64,000 nt of DNA from Pigmentiphaga sp. H8 (GTDB taxonomy: Bacteria; Pseudomonadota; Gammaproteobacteria; Burkholderiales; Burkholderiaceae_B). Positions 1 through 8,758 of this stretch are shown here, in pieces; position 1 is the first letter of the stretch; each line of letters starts with the position of its first letter. The notes under the pieces were generated by a model. That model was not told the origin of the DNA and searched no databases. It was given only the letters and a program-made list of their open reading frames with translations. The position numbers and the translations under genes are program-made. The stretch covers positions 5,146,001 through 5,210,000 of the forward strand of contig NZ_CP033966.1 of NCBI RefSeq assembly GCF_003854895.1. Reading direction: 5' to 3'.

Positions 1-1439
1 CACGGACGGGTCGAGATCGCCGCCAGCAGATGGCCTTGCGGCAGCGTGGGCAACTGCAGATCGGGAAGCACTTCGCCCGGAGCGGGTCCGCCCTTCCATT
101 CGTCGCAATCCGGCGTGGACAGGGGAGACTGCCGCAGCGGCACGCAGGCGGCCTGCCGCGGATTGAGCAGGTCCTGCAGGGGCGTATCGCCAAGCGCCAG
201 TACAAGGGCCGCGTCCCGAGCCTGCCGCATGCCCGCCGAAGGCGGCGTCATGAAGGCAGCGTTGCGGTTCGCCGCCGCCGCATTCTCTTCGAAGACCGCA
301 AGCCGCTCCTGCGAATACACGTCCAGCAACGCCTCCGGGGCCGTGGCCTGCACCACCTGCGCCAGTTTGACACCGAGATTCCACGCGTCCTCGACGCCCG
401 AATTCAGGCCGCGGATGCCGAAGATGGGCATGAGATGGGCCGCGTCGCCGGCAAACAGCACGCGGCCGTGACGGAAGCTGCGCAGCGAACGGCTGTGAAC
501 GCGATAGTGACTCACATCCTCGAGACGCCATGCGGCGTTCTCTCCGATGTAGTCCAGGTGTTCCTGGATGCGTCGTCGCACACGTGCGGGCTCGACGGCA
601 CCCTTCGGATCTTCTCCCGCGCCCAGTTGATAGTCCAGGCGCCAGACTCCACCCGGCTGGCCATGCATCAACACGCTCAGCCCCGGATTGGAAGGGGGGT
701 CGAACCAGCAGCGCCGCTCGGTCGGGGCATCGGTATCCATCTCGATATCGGCGATGACGTAATCCGCTTCGTAGGAGGTCCCCTCCAGCTTGAGCCCCAT
801 GGCCGCTCGCACGGCGCTGCGTGCCCCATCGCAAGCGGCGACATGGCTCGCCTGCAACGCGTAGCTACCCTGCGGCGTCTCGACCTCGAGCCGAACCGTG
901 TCGCCTTCCTGGTGCAGACCCGTGAAGCGGCTCTGCCAGCGCAGATCGATCAGTGGCGACATCGCTGCCCTGGACACCAGGAAGTGCTCGGAGTAGCACT
1001 GTTGCAGGTTGAGCATCGGACGATGCCGTATCGCGGGGTCGTCGGGCATCTCGAACTGCAGGATGGTCCGCCCGGCGAAGAAGCTGCGCCCGCCGTTCCA
1101 CTGCTTGCCGGACGCCACCACCGGCTCAGCCGCCCCCAAGGCGTCCCAGATTTCCAGCGTCCGCCGTGACAGGCCCAGGGCGCGGCTGCCGCCGCAGACG
1201 CGATCGTCGTTCTCGAGCACCACGGATCGCACGCCCGCACGCGCCAGCGTCAGCGCCAGCGTGAGTCCGACGGGCCCGGCACCGACGATCCCGACGGGGT
1301 GTGGATGCGGTGCCCCCCGGCCGCCGAGTTCCGGCGGAGGGGTGAAAGGATGGGTTGCCAACAGGTCGGCTCCGAGCGGCGGGATCCGATGCAGGTCGCT
1401 ATCCCCTGTGGCGGGGGCGGCATGGGTAGGCTGCGTCAT
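1..1439 (-). CDS. FAD-dependent aromatic-ring monooxygenase, C-terminus cut by window edge
   Basis: Flavoprotein hydroxylase of the PHBH/MhpA type (FAD_binding_3), expected to hydroxylate an aromatic acid with NAD(P)H and O2. An open frame of 479 codons runs to the window edge without a stop. The FAD-binding motif GAGPVG lies at residues 53-58, after an unusual extension of about 48 residues, and the second FAD motif GRVLFAGDAAHLMP has its GD at residues 331-332. The ATG at 1439 was chosen; an in-frame ATG at 1457 abuts an operator-like repeat and has no ribosome site. It is divergent from the IclR regulator, so it is probably controlled by it. The substrate cannot be read from the sequence. 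Confidence 0.88.
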   Translation of the reverse strand, partial: MTQPTHAAPATGDSDLHRIPPLGADLLATHPFTPPPELGGRGAPHPHPVGIVGAGPVGLTLALTLARAGVRSVVLENDDRVCGGSRALGLSRRTLEIWDALGAAEPVVASGKQWNGGRSFFAGRTILQFEMPDDPAIRHRPMLNLQQCYSEHFLVSRAAMSPLIDLRWQSRFTGLHQEGDTVRLEVETPQGSYALQASHVAACDGARSAVRAAMGLKLEGTSYEADYVIADIEMDTDAPTERRCWFDPPSNPGLSVLMHGQPGGVWRLDYQLGAGEDPKGAVEPARVRRRIQEHLDYIGENAAWRLEDVSHYRVHSRSLRSFRHGRVLFAGDAAHLMPIFGIRGLNSGVEDAWNLGVKLAQVVQATAPEALLDVYSQERLAVFEENAAAANRNAAFMTPPSAGMRQARDAALVLALGDTPLQDLLNPRQAACVPLRQSPLSTPDCDEWKGGPAPGEVLPDLQLPTLPQGHLLAAISTRP

Positions 1440-1459
1440 GGGTAGACTTACTGCCATTA

Positions 1460-1478
1460 AGTATCAAAAATAGATACT
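1460..1478. promoter_or_regulatory. Operator-like inverted repeat AGTATC-N7-GATACT
   Basis: Perfect 6+6 bp inverted repeat in an AT-rich patch, 21 bp before the monooxygenase start. The same 19-bp geometry recurs at 1510-1528 and 2522-2540. Likely a binding site of the adjacent IclR regulator (inference). Confidence 0.6.
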
Positions 1479-1509
1479 ATCATTGTAAATTTAAAACAAA
1501 AAGACTTTT

Positions 1510-1528
1510 AGTATCAAATTTCAATACT
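1510..1528. promoter_or_regulatory. Operator-like inverted repeat AGTAT-N9-ATACT
   Basis: Second 19-bp inverted repeat, starting exactly 50 bp after the first and 47 bp before the iclR-type gene. The spacing of about five helical turns would put both sites on one DNA face, which suits cooperative or looping control of the divergent promoters (inference). Confidence 0.55.
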
Positions 1529-1575
1529 TAACCCTTAGTCCGACTGAGCCCATGAGCCTCAAGTAAACTGCGGCC

Positions 1576-2358
1576 ATGTCCCAGTTCCAGAAAGTCTTCG
1601 ACGTGCTCGACCTCTTCACCGAGGAGCGAACCACATTGAGTGCCGAGGAGGTCAGCGATCTGCTGGCGGTTTCTCGACCCACCGCCTTTCGTTACCTGAG
1701 ATGGCTTACCGAAACGGGCCTGGTATCGCGGTTGTCGGGCCGTTACGCGATCGGTGCCCGGATCATGGAACTGGACTACCGCAGCCGGCGATCGGACCCG
1801 CTGCTGCTTGCCGCACGTGATGTCATGGCCCGGCTGACCGAAGAAACCCAATGCTCGGCCATGCTGTCGGGCGTCTTCGGCGACAAGGTGGTGAACATCC
1901 ATCAGGACGAACATCGCGCGCACGTCTCCGCCAGCTTCGGCAGAGGCCGCGCGCTGCCGCCGTTTCGCGGCGCCGCGTCCAAGGTCGTTCTCGCGCACCT
2001 GGGGTCGGCCAGATTGAAGCGGCTCTTCGACGACCACGGGAACGAGCCGGACGTGCAGGCGCTGGGGCAGGACTGGCCCGAATTCAGCAAATACTTCCGA
2101 ACCATCCGCCAGCGCGGCTTCTATGTCTCGAAAGGCGAGGTCGACAGCGACGTAGCCGGCGTGGCGGCCCCCCTCTTCAACGCCGAGGGCGGGGTGGCGG
2201 GCGCCTTGACTCTTCTCCTGCAACTCCCGCACGGCGAATTCCTGGACACGGACCGGCTCGGCAACCTGGTGATGGAGCGTGCGCGCGAGATCTCCGGCCG
2301 CCTCGCCCAGTCGCCGAGGACAGCGGACGAGGCCGCCGCGGTAGAGACACCGGCGTAA
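1576..2358 (+). CDS. IclR-family transcriptional regulator
   Basis: A 260-residue protein with the IclR layout: N-terminal winged helix-turn-helix (about residues 3-65, with TAFRYLRWL as recognition helix) and a C-terminal effector-binding GAF-like domain containing the FRGAASKVVLAHL and SKGEVDSDVAGVAAPLF segments. IclR proteins usually control adjacent aromatic-acid catabolic genes and act as tetramers on short inverted repeats. It lies between a divergent monooxygenase and co-directional amidohydrolase genes, and three related 19-bp inverted repeats flank it. Whether it activates or represses, and its ligand, cannot be told. Confidence 0.93.
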   Translation: MSQFQKVFDVLDLFTEERTTLSAEEVSDLLAVSRPTAFRYLRWLTETGLVSRLSGRYAIGARIMELDYRSRRSDPLLLAARDVMARLTEETQCSAMLSGVFGDKVVNIHQDEHRAHVSASFGRGRALPPFRGAASKVVLAHLGSARLKRLFDDHGNEPDVQALGQDWPEFSKYFRTIRQRGFYVSKGEVDSDVAGVAAPLFNAEGGVAGALTLLLQLPHGEFLDTDRLGNLVMERAREISGRLAQSPRTADEAAAVETPA

Positions 2359-2521
2359 CGGCGGTTCGCCCGGCCCCGGCCGAGCCGCGACATCTTTCCA
2401 GATCAGGTGCCCTGCACGCAGACCGTCCCGTCCTGCGGGACCCGGCTCGTCCTGCGCTCTCGTCCAGAGACCCCGTAGCCCATGCGTCTGCTCACCGCAT
2501 CGGCCCCGACCAAATCAATGA

Positions 2522-2540
2522 AATATCAAATTTAGATATT
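2522..2540. promoter_or_regulatory. Operator-like inverted repeat AATATC-N7-GATATT
   Basis: Perfect 6+6 bp repeat with the same N7 spacing and TATC...GATA core as the sites beside the IclR gene. It lies 100 bp before the first amidohydrolase, just ahead of a possible promoter. This suggests that the rightward amidohydrolase/Bug unit belongs to the same regulon. Confidence 0.55.
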
Positions 2541-2545
2541 TTTTC

Positions 2546-2575
2546 TTGAAAAATCAAAATTATTGATGCAATAAT
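2546..2575 (+). promoter_or_regulatory. Possible sigma-70 promoter for the amidohydrolase unit
   Basis: TTGAAA (2546-2551) and AATAAT (2570-2575) are separated by 18 bp in an AT-rich stretch directly after the operator-like repeat. A further dyad, TATTG-ATG-CAATA, covers 2561-2573 and overlaps the -10. The rest of 2359-2639 holds no gene that I can see. Confidence 0.4.
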
Positions 2576-2639
2576 CTCATAATTAGAAACTCAAAAGATG
2601 CCTAGTTGAACCGACTCGGCTCCAGGCATAGACCTCAAC

Positions 2640-3578
2640 ATGATCGACGTCCATCAGCACATCCTCCCTGCCCGGTACGTCCAGGAAGTTGGAGAGGCCT
2701 ACATCACCGCGCAAGGTTCATCGACGCGCTTGCCGCCCTGGAGCGTGGAAGGCGCCCTCCAGGGCATGGATGCGGCGGGCATCCGCACGGCCATCAACTC
2801 CATCTCGGCGCCCGGCTTCGCTCCGCTGGCCGCAGCACCGGCCGCCGCGCTGGCACGCTGGTGCAACGAGCTGGCCGCGCAGATCGGCGCCGACCACCCG
2901 GGGCGGTTCGGCTTCTTCGCCGCGCTGCCGTTGCCGGATATCGACGCCAGCCTGCGCGAGGTGGAGCATGGCTTCGACCGCCTGGGCGCGGATGGCGTGT
3001 GCGTGCTGACCCATCACGGCGGGCACTACCTCGGATCCGCCCTCTACGATCCCCTGTACGAGGAACTGGATCGACGCGGCGCGGTGGTGTTCGTCCATCC
3101 CACGGCGCCGGCCAGCATGCAGCTGGTCGCCGGCCTGTCGCCGTCGACGCTCGAATTTCCGTTCGACACCACCCGCGCGGTGGCCGACATCGTGCTTGCC
3201 GGCGTCTTGACCCGCTATCCCCGCATCCGCTGGATCTTCTCGCACGCGGGGGGCGCCATTCCCTACCTGGCGGGGCGGGTCGAGCTGCTCACCACCAACA
3301 AGCCCGCCTTGCGGGAGCGAATCCCGCAAGGGTTCTCGGCGGAGCTGCGCAAACTGTATTTCGATTGCGCCTTGTCCTTGTCGCCGACCACGCTCGATGC
3401 GCTCGTCGCCGAGGTCGGGATGGACCGTCTGCTGTTCGGCAGCGACTACCCATTCGGCCCCAAGGACCAGATGACCACCGCGGCGCGCGGCATTGCCGCA
3501 CTGCCTTGGTCCGAGGACCGCAAACAGCAACTGCGCTCGGGAAACGCAGCGCAGCTGTTTCCGCGCTGGCGCGCTTGA
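2640..3578 (+). CDS. Amidohydrolase (ACMSD/Amidohydro_2 family)
   Basis: A 312-residue metal-dependent TIM-barrel protein of the family that includes ACMS decarboxylase and gamma-resorcylate decarboxylase. Visible metal or catalytic signatures in order: HQH at residues 5-7, VFVHP, FSHAGG and the aspartate in FGSDYPFGP. Such enzymes hydrolyse or decarboxylate aromatic-derived acids. It is the first gene of a unit with a Bug receptor and a second amidohydrolase. The ribosome site is weak, but the start gives the typical MIDVHQH N-terminus. Whether it decarboxylates or hydrolyses is not decidable here. Confidence 0.88.
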   Translation: MIDVHQHILPARYVQEVGEAYITAQGSSTRLPPWSVEGALQGMDAAGIRTAINSISAPGFAPLAAAPAAALARWCNELAAQIGADHPGRFGFFAALPLPDIDASLREVEHGFDRLGADGVCVLTHHGGHYLGSALYDPLYEELDRRGAVVFVHPTAPASMQLVAGLSPSTLEFPFDTTRAVADIVLAGVLTRYPRIRWIFSHAGGAIPYLAGRVELLTTNKPALRERIPQGFSAELRKLYFDCALSLSPTTLDALVAEVGMDRLLFGSDYPFGPKDQMTTAARGIAALPWSEDRKQQLRSGNAAQLFPRWRA

Positions 3579-3633
3579 CGCGTCCGGCCTGTCCGGCCCG
3601 CCGATCACCTCTAAAAAAACCCCGGAGACATGG

Positions 3634-4617
3634 ATGACACCGATCTTCAAGATGGCCATGGGCGCGTGTTCCGCGCTGGCCGCATTAGCGGCCGTGGCAC
3701 AGCCCGCGCCGAACGATGCCTACGCGACCCAGCCCGTGAAGCTGGTGGTGACCGGCCCTCCGGGATCGGTGCCCGATCTCCTGGGGCGCACCATCGCGCA
3801 GAGCCTGGAAGAAGTCCGCGGTGGCACGGCGGTGATCGTCGAATCCCGGCCCGGTGCCAATGGCGTGGTCGGGGCAAGCCAGGTCGTGCGTGCGCCGGCC
3901 GACGGGACTACGCTCCTGCTGGCGTCCGACTCCCTGCTGACCATGCTGCCCTACGTCAACGACAAGCTGCCGTTCCGGCCGATGGCCGACCTCAAGCCGA
4001 TCGCCCAGGCGGTCGATGCAGCTGTCGTTCTTGTCGTGCCGCCTCAACTGGGTGTGCGCACCCTCAAGGATTTCGTCGCGAAGGCCAAGGCGGCTCCGGA
4101 TGGGTTGACTTATGCGTCGCAAGGACCTGCATCGGTGCACAACCGGTCGATGCTCCGGCTGCAGCAGATGGCGGGCATCCGACTCCTGCACGTACCTTAC
4201 GGCAACAAGTCGCCGCTGGTGGACCTGGCGGGTAACCAGGTGAACGCGATGTGGTCCGGCATTTCCGGAGCCTATCCGCTCATCCGGCAAGGCAAGCTGA
4301 TTCCATTGGCTGTCAGCACCAGCACGCGCGCCAGCATTCTGCCCGACGTCCCGACCGCGGCCGAACTCGGCTATCCGGGGTTCGACCTGAAAAACTGGTT
4401 CGGCATCGTCGCGCCGGCCGCCATTCCGCCCGCGGTGGCGCGCCGCGTCGAGTCCGATCTGCTGAAGGCGATGGACAAGCCTGCCGTTCGCGAACGTATC
4501 TCCGAGCAAGGCATGGAGGTGCGCGTCGGGACCGCGGATGCGATGGCGAAATTGATCCGTGCGGAATCCGAGAGCAACAAGGCGCTCGTGGCCAGTGGGG
4601 TCATTCCCAAGGAGTAA
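3634..4617 (+). CDS. Bug/TctC-family periplasmic solute receptor
   Basis: A 327-residue extracytoplasmic receptor of the Bug type, characteristic of Bordetella and relatives. It has an N-terminal signal peptide (hydrophobic stretch ending near AVAQPA), then the family segments VKLVVTGPPGSVPDLLGR, VIVESRPGANGVVGA and LLHVPYGNKSP. The start at 3634 follows GGAG at 3624-3627. No TctA/TctB membrane partners are nearby, which is common for Bug proteins. Its position between two amidohydrolases suggests that it binds their carboxylate substrate; this is inference. Confidence 0.93.
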   Translation: MTPIFKMAMGACSALAALAAVAQPAPNDAYATQPVKLVVTGPPGSVPDLLGRTIAQSLEEVRGGTAVIVESRPGANGVVGASQVVRAPADGTTLLLASDSLLTMLPYVNDKLPFRPMADLKPIAQAVDAAVVLVVPPQLGVRTLKDFVAKAKAAPDGLTYASQGPASVHNRSMLRLQQMAGIRLLHVPYGNKSPLVDLAGNQVNAMWSGISGAYPLIRQGKLIPLAVSTSTRASILPDVPTAAELGYPGFDLKNWFGIVAPAAIPPAVARRVESDLLKAMDKPAVRERISEQGMEVRVGTADAMAKLIRAESESNKALVASGVIPKE

Positions 4618-4619
4618 TC

Positions 4620-5570
4620 ATGAGCGCACTTGAGCAGAAGGACACGACCGCGTCCGGCAAGATCGACGTGCACCATCATTTCAACGCGTCGGGCGGGCGC
4701 GGCCAGCCTGACTGGACACCCGAGAAGGCGATCGGCGAGATGGACGCGGCGGGCGTGGCAATGGCGATGGGGTGGCCCGGGCCGGTCGCCGCCGAGACGG
4801 TGCAGGCGGCGCGCGATCGCGCCCGCATGCTCAACGAGTTCGGCGCGAAGATCGTCCAGGGACGGCACAAGCGTTTCGGCCTGTTCGCATCGCCGCCCCC
4901 GCTGACGGATGTGGACGGCGCGCTGCGCGAGATCGAATACTCACTCGACGTGTTGAAAGCGAACGGCATCGGCCTGATCACCCATTACGCGCGCTCGTGG
5001 TTGGGAGACGCCGCCTTCGAACCTGTCTGGAACGAGCTGGATCGCCGCGAGGCCGTGGTGTTCGTGCATCCGCAAGGATGGGCGGGCGCCTGCGACTGCG
5101 GCATCCTCGACTACCAGGCGCCGCACCTGAGCGATGCCTGGCTGGAATATCCCTTCGACACGGCCCGGACGATCCTGCACCTGATGGTGACCGGAACACT
5201 ACGCAAGCACCCGCGCATCAAGTTCGTGTTCTGCCACGGTGGAGGCGCCTTCACTCCGTTGATCGCGCGCCTGGAAGGCTTCTCGGGCTGGGTCAAGGTG
5301 GGACCGGAGCGCATGGCCGAACTGTTTCCCGAAGGCATCACCGCCGAGTTCCGCCGCTTGTATTTCGAGTGCGCGCAGGCCTATTCGCCGGAACAGATGG
5401 CGCTGCTCATGAGTCGGGTTCCCGTCAGCCAGATCCTGTTCGGCAGCGACTACGATCGGTTCCCGTTGCGGCATGCGGCAGAGCAGATGGACAGGCTCGC
5501 ATTGCCGCCGGAGGACCGCACGGCGATCGAAAGCGGGAACGCCAGGCGGCTGCTGCGGCTTGGGGCGTGA
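4620..5570 (+). CDS. Amidohydrolase (ACMSD/Amidohydro_2 family), second copy
   Basis: A 316-residue paralogue of the gene at 2640. It carries HHH at residues 18-20, VFVHPQG, FCHGGGAF and FGSDYDRF. It starts 2 nt after the stop of the Bug gene, and its ribosome site (AAGGAG, 4609-4614) lies inside the end of that gene, so the two are translationally linked. A short segment with a possible CDCG motif distinguishes it from the first copy. The two enzymes may act on successive intermediates or on different substrates; the sequence does not say which. Confidence 0.88.
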   Translation: MSALEQKDTTASGKIDVHHHFNASGGRGQPDWTPEKAIGEMDAAGVAMAMGWPGPVAAETVQAARDRARMLNEFGAKIVQGRHKRFGLFASPPPLTDVDGALREIEYSLDVLKANGIGLITHYARSWLGDAAFEPVWNELDRREAVVFVHPQGWAGACDCGILDYQAPHLSDAWLEYPFDTARTILHLMVTGTLRKHPRIKFVFCHGGGAFTPLIARLEGFSGWVKVGPERMAELFPEGITAEFRRLYFECAQAYSPEQMALLMSRVPVSQILFGSDYDRFPLRHAAEQMDRLALPPEDRTAIESGNARRLLRLGA

Positions 5571-5627
5571 TGTCTTGCTCCAGGCTTCAGCGTGTAGACC
5601 GCCCTACCGACGCCGGCACCCTCGTCA

Positions 5628-6614
5628 TCATTCGGGCCGGATCCCCCGCGTCCGGATCAGGCTTCCCCAGCGGGAACGCTCTCCCTCCAGGAACCGCGCG
5701 AAATCCGCCGCCGAACCAGGATGCAGTTCGGCGCCCATCTCGGCGAACTTGGCGATCACCTGCGGCGCGCTGAAGATCCGGTTGGCCTCGGCATTCAGGC
5801 GTTCGACGATGGCCGCCGGAGTGCCCGACGGCACATACAAGCCAAAGAAGTTGTAGACATTCATCTCGGGCATCCCAAGCTCCAGGAACGTCGGCACGTC
5901 CGGCAACTGGGGCAGCCGCTGACTGCCTGTGTACGCGAGCGCGCGGATCTTACCCGCCCGGACCTGGGGGAGCGCCGTCACGCTGTTGTCGAACATCAGC
6001 GGAACCTGGCCGCCGATCAAGTGCGGCATGGCCGGCGCCGTACCGCGATAGGGAACGTGCAGCAAGTCCACGCGCTGACTGGACTCGAGTGCTTCGAGCG
6101 CCATGTGGCTGATGCTGCCCGAACCGAAGCTGGCCACCGCGAGACTCGCCGGACGCTCTCGCGCTGCGGTAAGCAGATCCGCCAGCTTGGCGTTTCGCAT
6201 TTGTTCGTCGGCGTTCGTCGCGACCAGCAACAGCCCGTTGCGCTCGATCATGGAGACCGGCGTCAGGTCTTTGCGTGGATCAAAGCGCAGCTTCGGGTAC
6301 AGGGCATCCGCCAGCGCGACGATGCCGCCACCGACGAGCAGCGTGTTGCCGTCCGGTTTGGCAAGCGCCACATACTCGGTGCCGACCAGGCCGAACGCGC
6401 CAGACTTGTTCTCGACGATCACTGGCACCTTCAGCGACTGCCCCAACTCGTTGGCCAGCGTACGCCCGATCACATCGGTCAACCCGCCGGGCGCGAAGGG
6501 CACGATAACGCGGATGGTGCCTTGGGGCCAGGCCTGCTCGGCTCGGCTGGCACCTGGGATCAACGCGCCGACGGCCGTAAGGAATGCAAGAAAAAACTGA
6601 GAAAGACGTGGCAT
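5628..6614 (-). CDS. Bug/TctC-family periplasmic solute receptor
   Basis: A 328-residue receptor with signal peptide (cleavage near SRAEQA) and the Bug segments IRVIVPFAPGGLTDVIGR, VIVENKSGAFGLVG and LLHVPYRGTAPAM. The ATG at 6614 was chosen because GGAG stands 7 nt before it. It is the last gene of the leftward operon that begins near 13052, and the second Bug receptor in it. It converges on the second amidohydrolase; the 57 bp between them hold no clear terminator. Confidence 0.93.
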   Translation of the reverse strand: MPRLSQFFLAFLTAVGALIPGASRAEQAWPQGTIRVIVPFAPGGLTDVIGRTLANELGQSLKVPVIVENKSGAFGLVGTEYVALAKPDGNTLLVGGGIVALADALYPKLRFDPRKDLTPVSMIERNGLLLVATNADEQMRNAKLADLLTAARERPASLAVASFGSGSISHMALEALESSQRVDLLHVPYRGTAPAMPHLIGGQVPLMFDNSVTALPQVRAGKIRALAYTGSQRLPQLPDVPTFLELGMPEMNVYNFFGLYVPSGTPAAIVERLNAEANRIFSAPQVIAKFAEMGAELHPGSAADFARFLEGERSRWGSLIRTRGIRPE

Positions 6615-6668
6615 CGGATTTCTCCAAAAAAAGATCGGGGCGCGCACGGCCTACTTCGCTTACCAGAC

Positions 6669-7706
6669 CTACCGCAGGTCGGGAGCGGGACCCGACGCGA
6701 AGCGCCGGCTCCAGTGCAGCGGCACCATTCCAGGCACGGGACTGTCGAAGCGCAGGACGCGCTCGCCCAGCAGAGAGCCGAGGTAGACAGTCTTGCGATC
6801 GGGTCCTGCGAAACACAGGCTGGACACATTTCCGAGCGCGCTCTCGCCACAGGTCCAGATGCTGTCGCGCTGCAAGCGCCGCTCCTGCAAATCGCGCACG
6901 TAGCGCCGCACGTGAGCGTCGTCCGTGTCGGCAAGTACGAGTTGGCATTCACCATCGGGACGCACGACATAGACCTTGTTGCTGACGATGCATGTGACCC
7001 AAACGCCGCCGAACGCATCGAAGCACACGCCATCGGGCTGGTCGCCAGGGGCAAAGCTGCATACCGTCTCGCGATCGGCAAGCTCCGGACCGGGCAGCAG
7101 GCGAAACCGCGTCAGGCGCCGTGCGTGGGTTTCGTTGATGTATACGAACTGCCCGTCCGGCGAGAACGCCAACTCGTTCGCGTAGCCCAGGCGGTCAGCC
7201 ACGATCCGGGTGCCTCTGGCATCATGCACCGCGATATAGCCGTCCGCGACGTCCGGGTACCAGGCCTGCATGCGCGGAATCAGGCGGGTGCTGACCGTGA
7301 ACCACACGGTGCCGGAGGCATCCTCCAGCACGAAATTGGTCGGCGGCAGCGGCCGGCCTTCCAACTGCGTAACGATGGGCACGGCCGGCCCGCGGACGCC
7401 CAGTTCGTAGACACCGCCATCCGTGTCGCCCAGGTGGGCGACCAGCACCCTGCCGTTGCCGCGCAGCGCAATCCCGTTGGCATGCAGCGCGCCGCCGGTC
7501 GACGTAACACCGCGAACCAGTTGGGCGCGGCCGTCCGGCCCGATCACCGTGAAGCCCCCGCGCCGGTCCGACATCAGGAACGTACCCTCCTGGTTCGACA
7601 GGATGCACTCGGGACTCTTGAGACCGTCAAAGGCCGGCCTCAGCTCAGTCACCTGGATCCGGAAGTCGCGCGACAACGGATAGGGAGGCGCGGGTTTCGT
7701 GCGCAT
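6669..7706 (-). CDS. SMP-30/gluconolactonase-family beta-propeller protein
   Basis: A 345-residue six-bladed propeller of the SMP-30/LRE group, calcium-dependent lactonases or related hydrolases. Repeated blades are visible, for example FTVIGPDGRAQ, ELAFSPDGQFVYINET and GVCFDAFGGVWVT, and the NELAFSPDG segment carries the usual metal-site Asn. There is no signal peptide, so it is probably cytoplasmic. The ATG at 7706 follows GAGG by 8 nt; a GTG at 7721 that overlaps the upstream stop (GTGA) is an alternative. Its operon position between two Bug genes suggests that it opens a lactone of the transported compound or its product (inference). Confidence 0.85.
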   Translation of the reverse strand: MRTKPAPPYPLSRDFRIQVTELRPAFDGLKSPECILSNQEGTFLMSDRRGGFTVIGPDGRAQLVRGVTSTGGALHANGIALRGNGRVLVAHLGDTDGGVYELGVRGPAVPIVTQLEGRPLPPTNFVLEDASGTVWFTVSTRLIPRMQAWYPDVADGYIAVHDARGTRIVADRLGYANELAFSPDGQFVYINETHARRLTRFRLLPGPELADRETVCSFAPGDQPDGVCFDAFGGVWVTCIVSNKVYVVRPDGECQLVLADTDDAHVRRYVRDLQERRLQRDSIWTCGESALGNVSSLCFAGPDRKTVYLGSLLGERVLRFDSPVPGMVPLHWSRRFASGPAPDLR

Positions 7707-7717
7707 CACACCGGCCC

Positions 7718-8698
7718 TCACGGTTCGAGCTTGAGCTGGCGTTCGGCGACGATCTTGCGACGCACCGCGAGCTCACGTTCGATCAGTGTTGCGAACGCGG
7801 ACGAGGCACCACCGACGGGCTGGATACCGGCCTTCTCGAAGCGCTGCCGCACGGCGGGGTCCTCCAGCGCGCGCGCCGCAGCGGCATGAAGCTTGTCGCG
7901 GATCACATGCGGCAGACGCGGCGGTGCCACCAGCCCCATCCACGCCGTGTTGTCCATCTCCGGCATGCCAACCTCGGTGAACGTCGGCACCTGCGGCAGG
8001 CTGGGGCTGCGCTGAGGGCTCATGACGGCAATGCCGCGCAAGGCGCCCGACTGGATGTGCGGCAGCATGGACGGCAGGTTGTCGAACATCATGTCGACTT
8101 GGCCGGCAAGCAGGTCCGCGATTGCAGGTCCGGCGCCCTTGTAGGGGACATGGACCAGTTCGGTGCGGGTAAGCGCCTTGAACAGCTCACCGTCCAGATG
8201 GCCCACGCCACCCATGCCTGCGGAGGCAAAGGTACAAGGCACCGGACAGCGCTTGACTTGCGCGACCAGCTCGTCAAAGGTGTTCACCGGCAGCCGTGTC
8301 GCATTGACCGCGAGCACCACGGGCACCGTGGCCAGCGTGATGATCGGCGTGAACCCGGTGACCGGGTCATAGGGATTCTTGGGATTGATGGCCGGGTTGG
8401 TCGCCATCGTGGAGACGGTGGCCAAGCCCAGCACGTTACCGTCCGGTGGCGCCTTGGAGACGAAGTTGGCGCCGACCGCACCGCCCGCGCCTGGGCGGTT
8501 CTCGACGATGACCGGCTGGCCTAGTTCCCTGGCAAGCGCGTCGGAAACGGCGCGGGCCACGATGTCGGTGGCGCCTCCGGCGGCGAACGGAACGATGATG
8601 CGAACGGGTCGGTCACCGAGTGATTGGGCATGTGCAGCAAGAGACGCGAGCAAGCCGAGGGCGGCTGCGGCCGCGCGCAGGAATCTGGCGGGGTGCAT
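7718..8698 (-). CDS. Bug/TctC-family periplasmic solute receptor
   Basis: A 326-residue receptor with a signal peptide ending at AAHAQS and the family segments VRIIVPFAAGGATDIVAR, VIVENRPGAGGAVGANFV and LVHVPYKGAGPAIADLLAG. It lies 60 bp after the cupin gene and reaches the SMP-30 gene without a gap. An unusual pair of cysteines (RCPVPCTF) may form a periplasmic disulphide. With the gene at 5628 it gives this operon two non-identical receptors. Confidence 0.93.
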   Translation of the reverse strand: MHPARFLRAAAAALGLLASLAAHAQSLGDRPVRIIVPFAAGGATDIVARAVSDALARELGQPVIVENRPGAGGAVGANFVSKAPPDGNVLGLATVSTMATNPAINPKNPYDPVTGFTPIITLATVPVVLAVNATRLPVNTFDELVAQVKRCPVPCTFASAGMGGVGHLDGELFKALTRTELVHVPYKGAGPAIADLLAGQVDMMFDNLPSMLPHIQSGALRGIAVMSPQRSPSLPQVPTFTEVGMPEMDNTAWMGLVAPPRLPHVIRDKLHAAAARALEDPAVRQRFEKAGIQPVGGASSAFATLIERELAVRRKIVAERQLKLEP

Positions 8699-8758
8699 GG
8701 GAACTCCTGAAGAACGTTGAAAGACGTGGAAAAGCGTGAACGAGAGGCGCAGGCCCGT

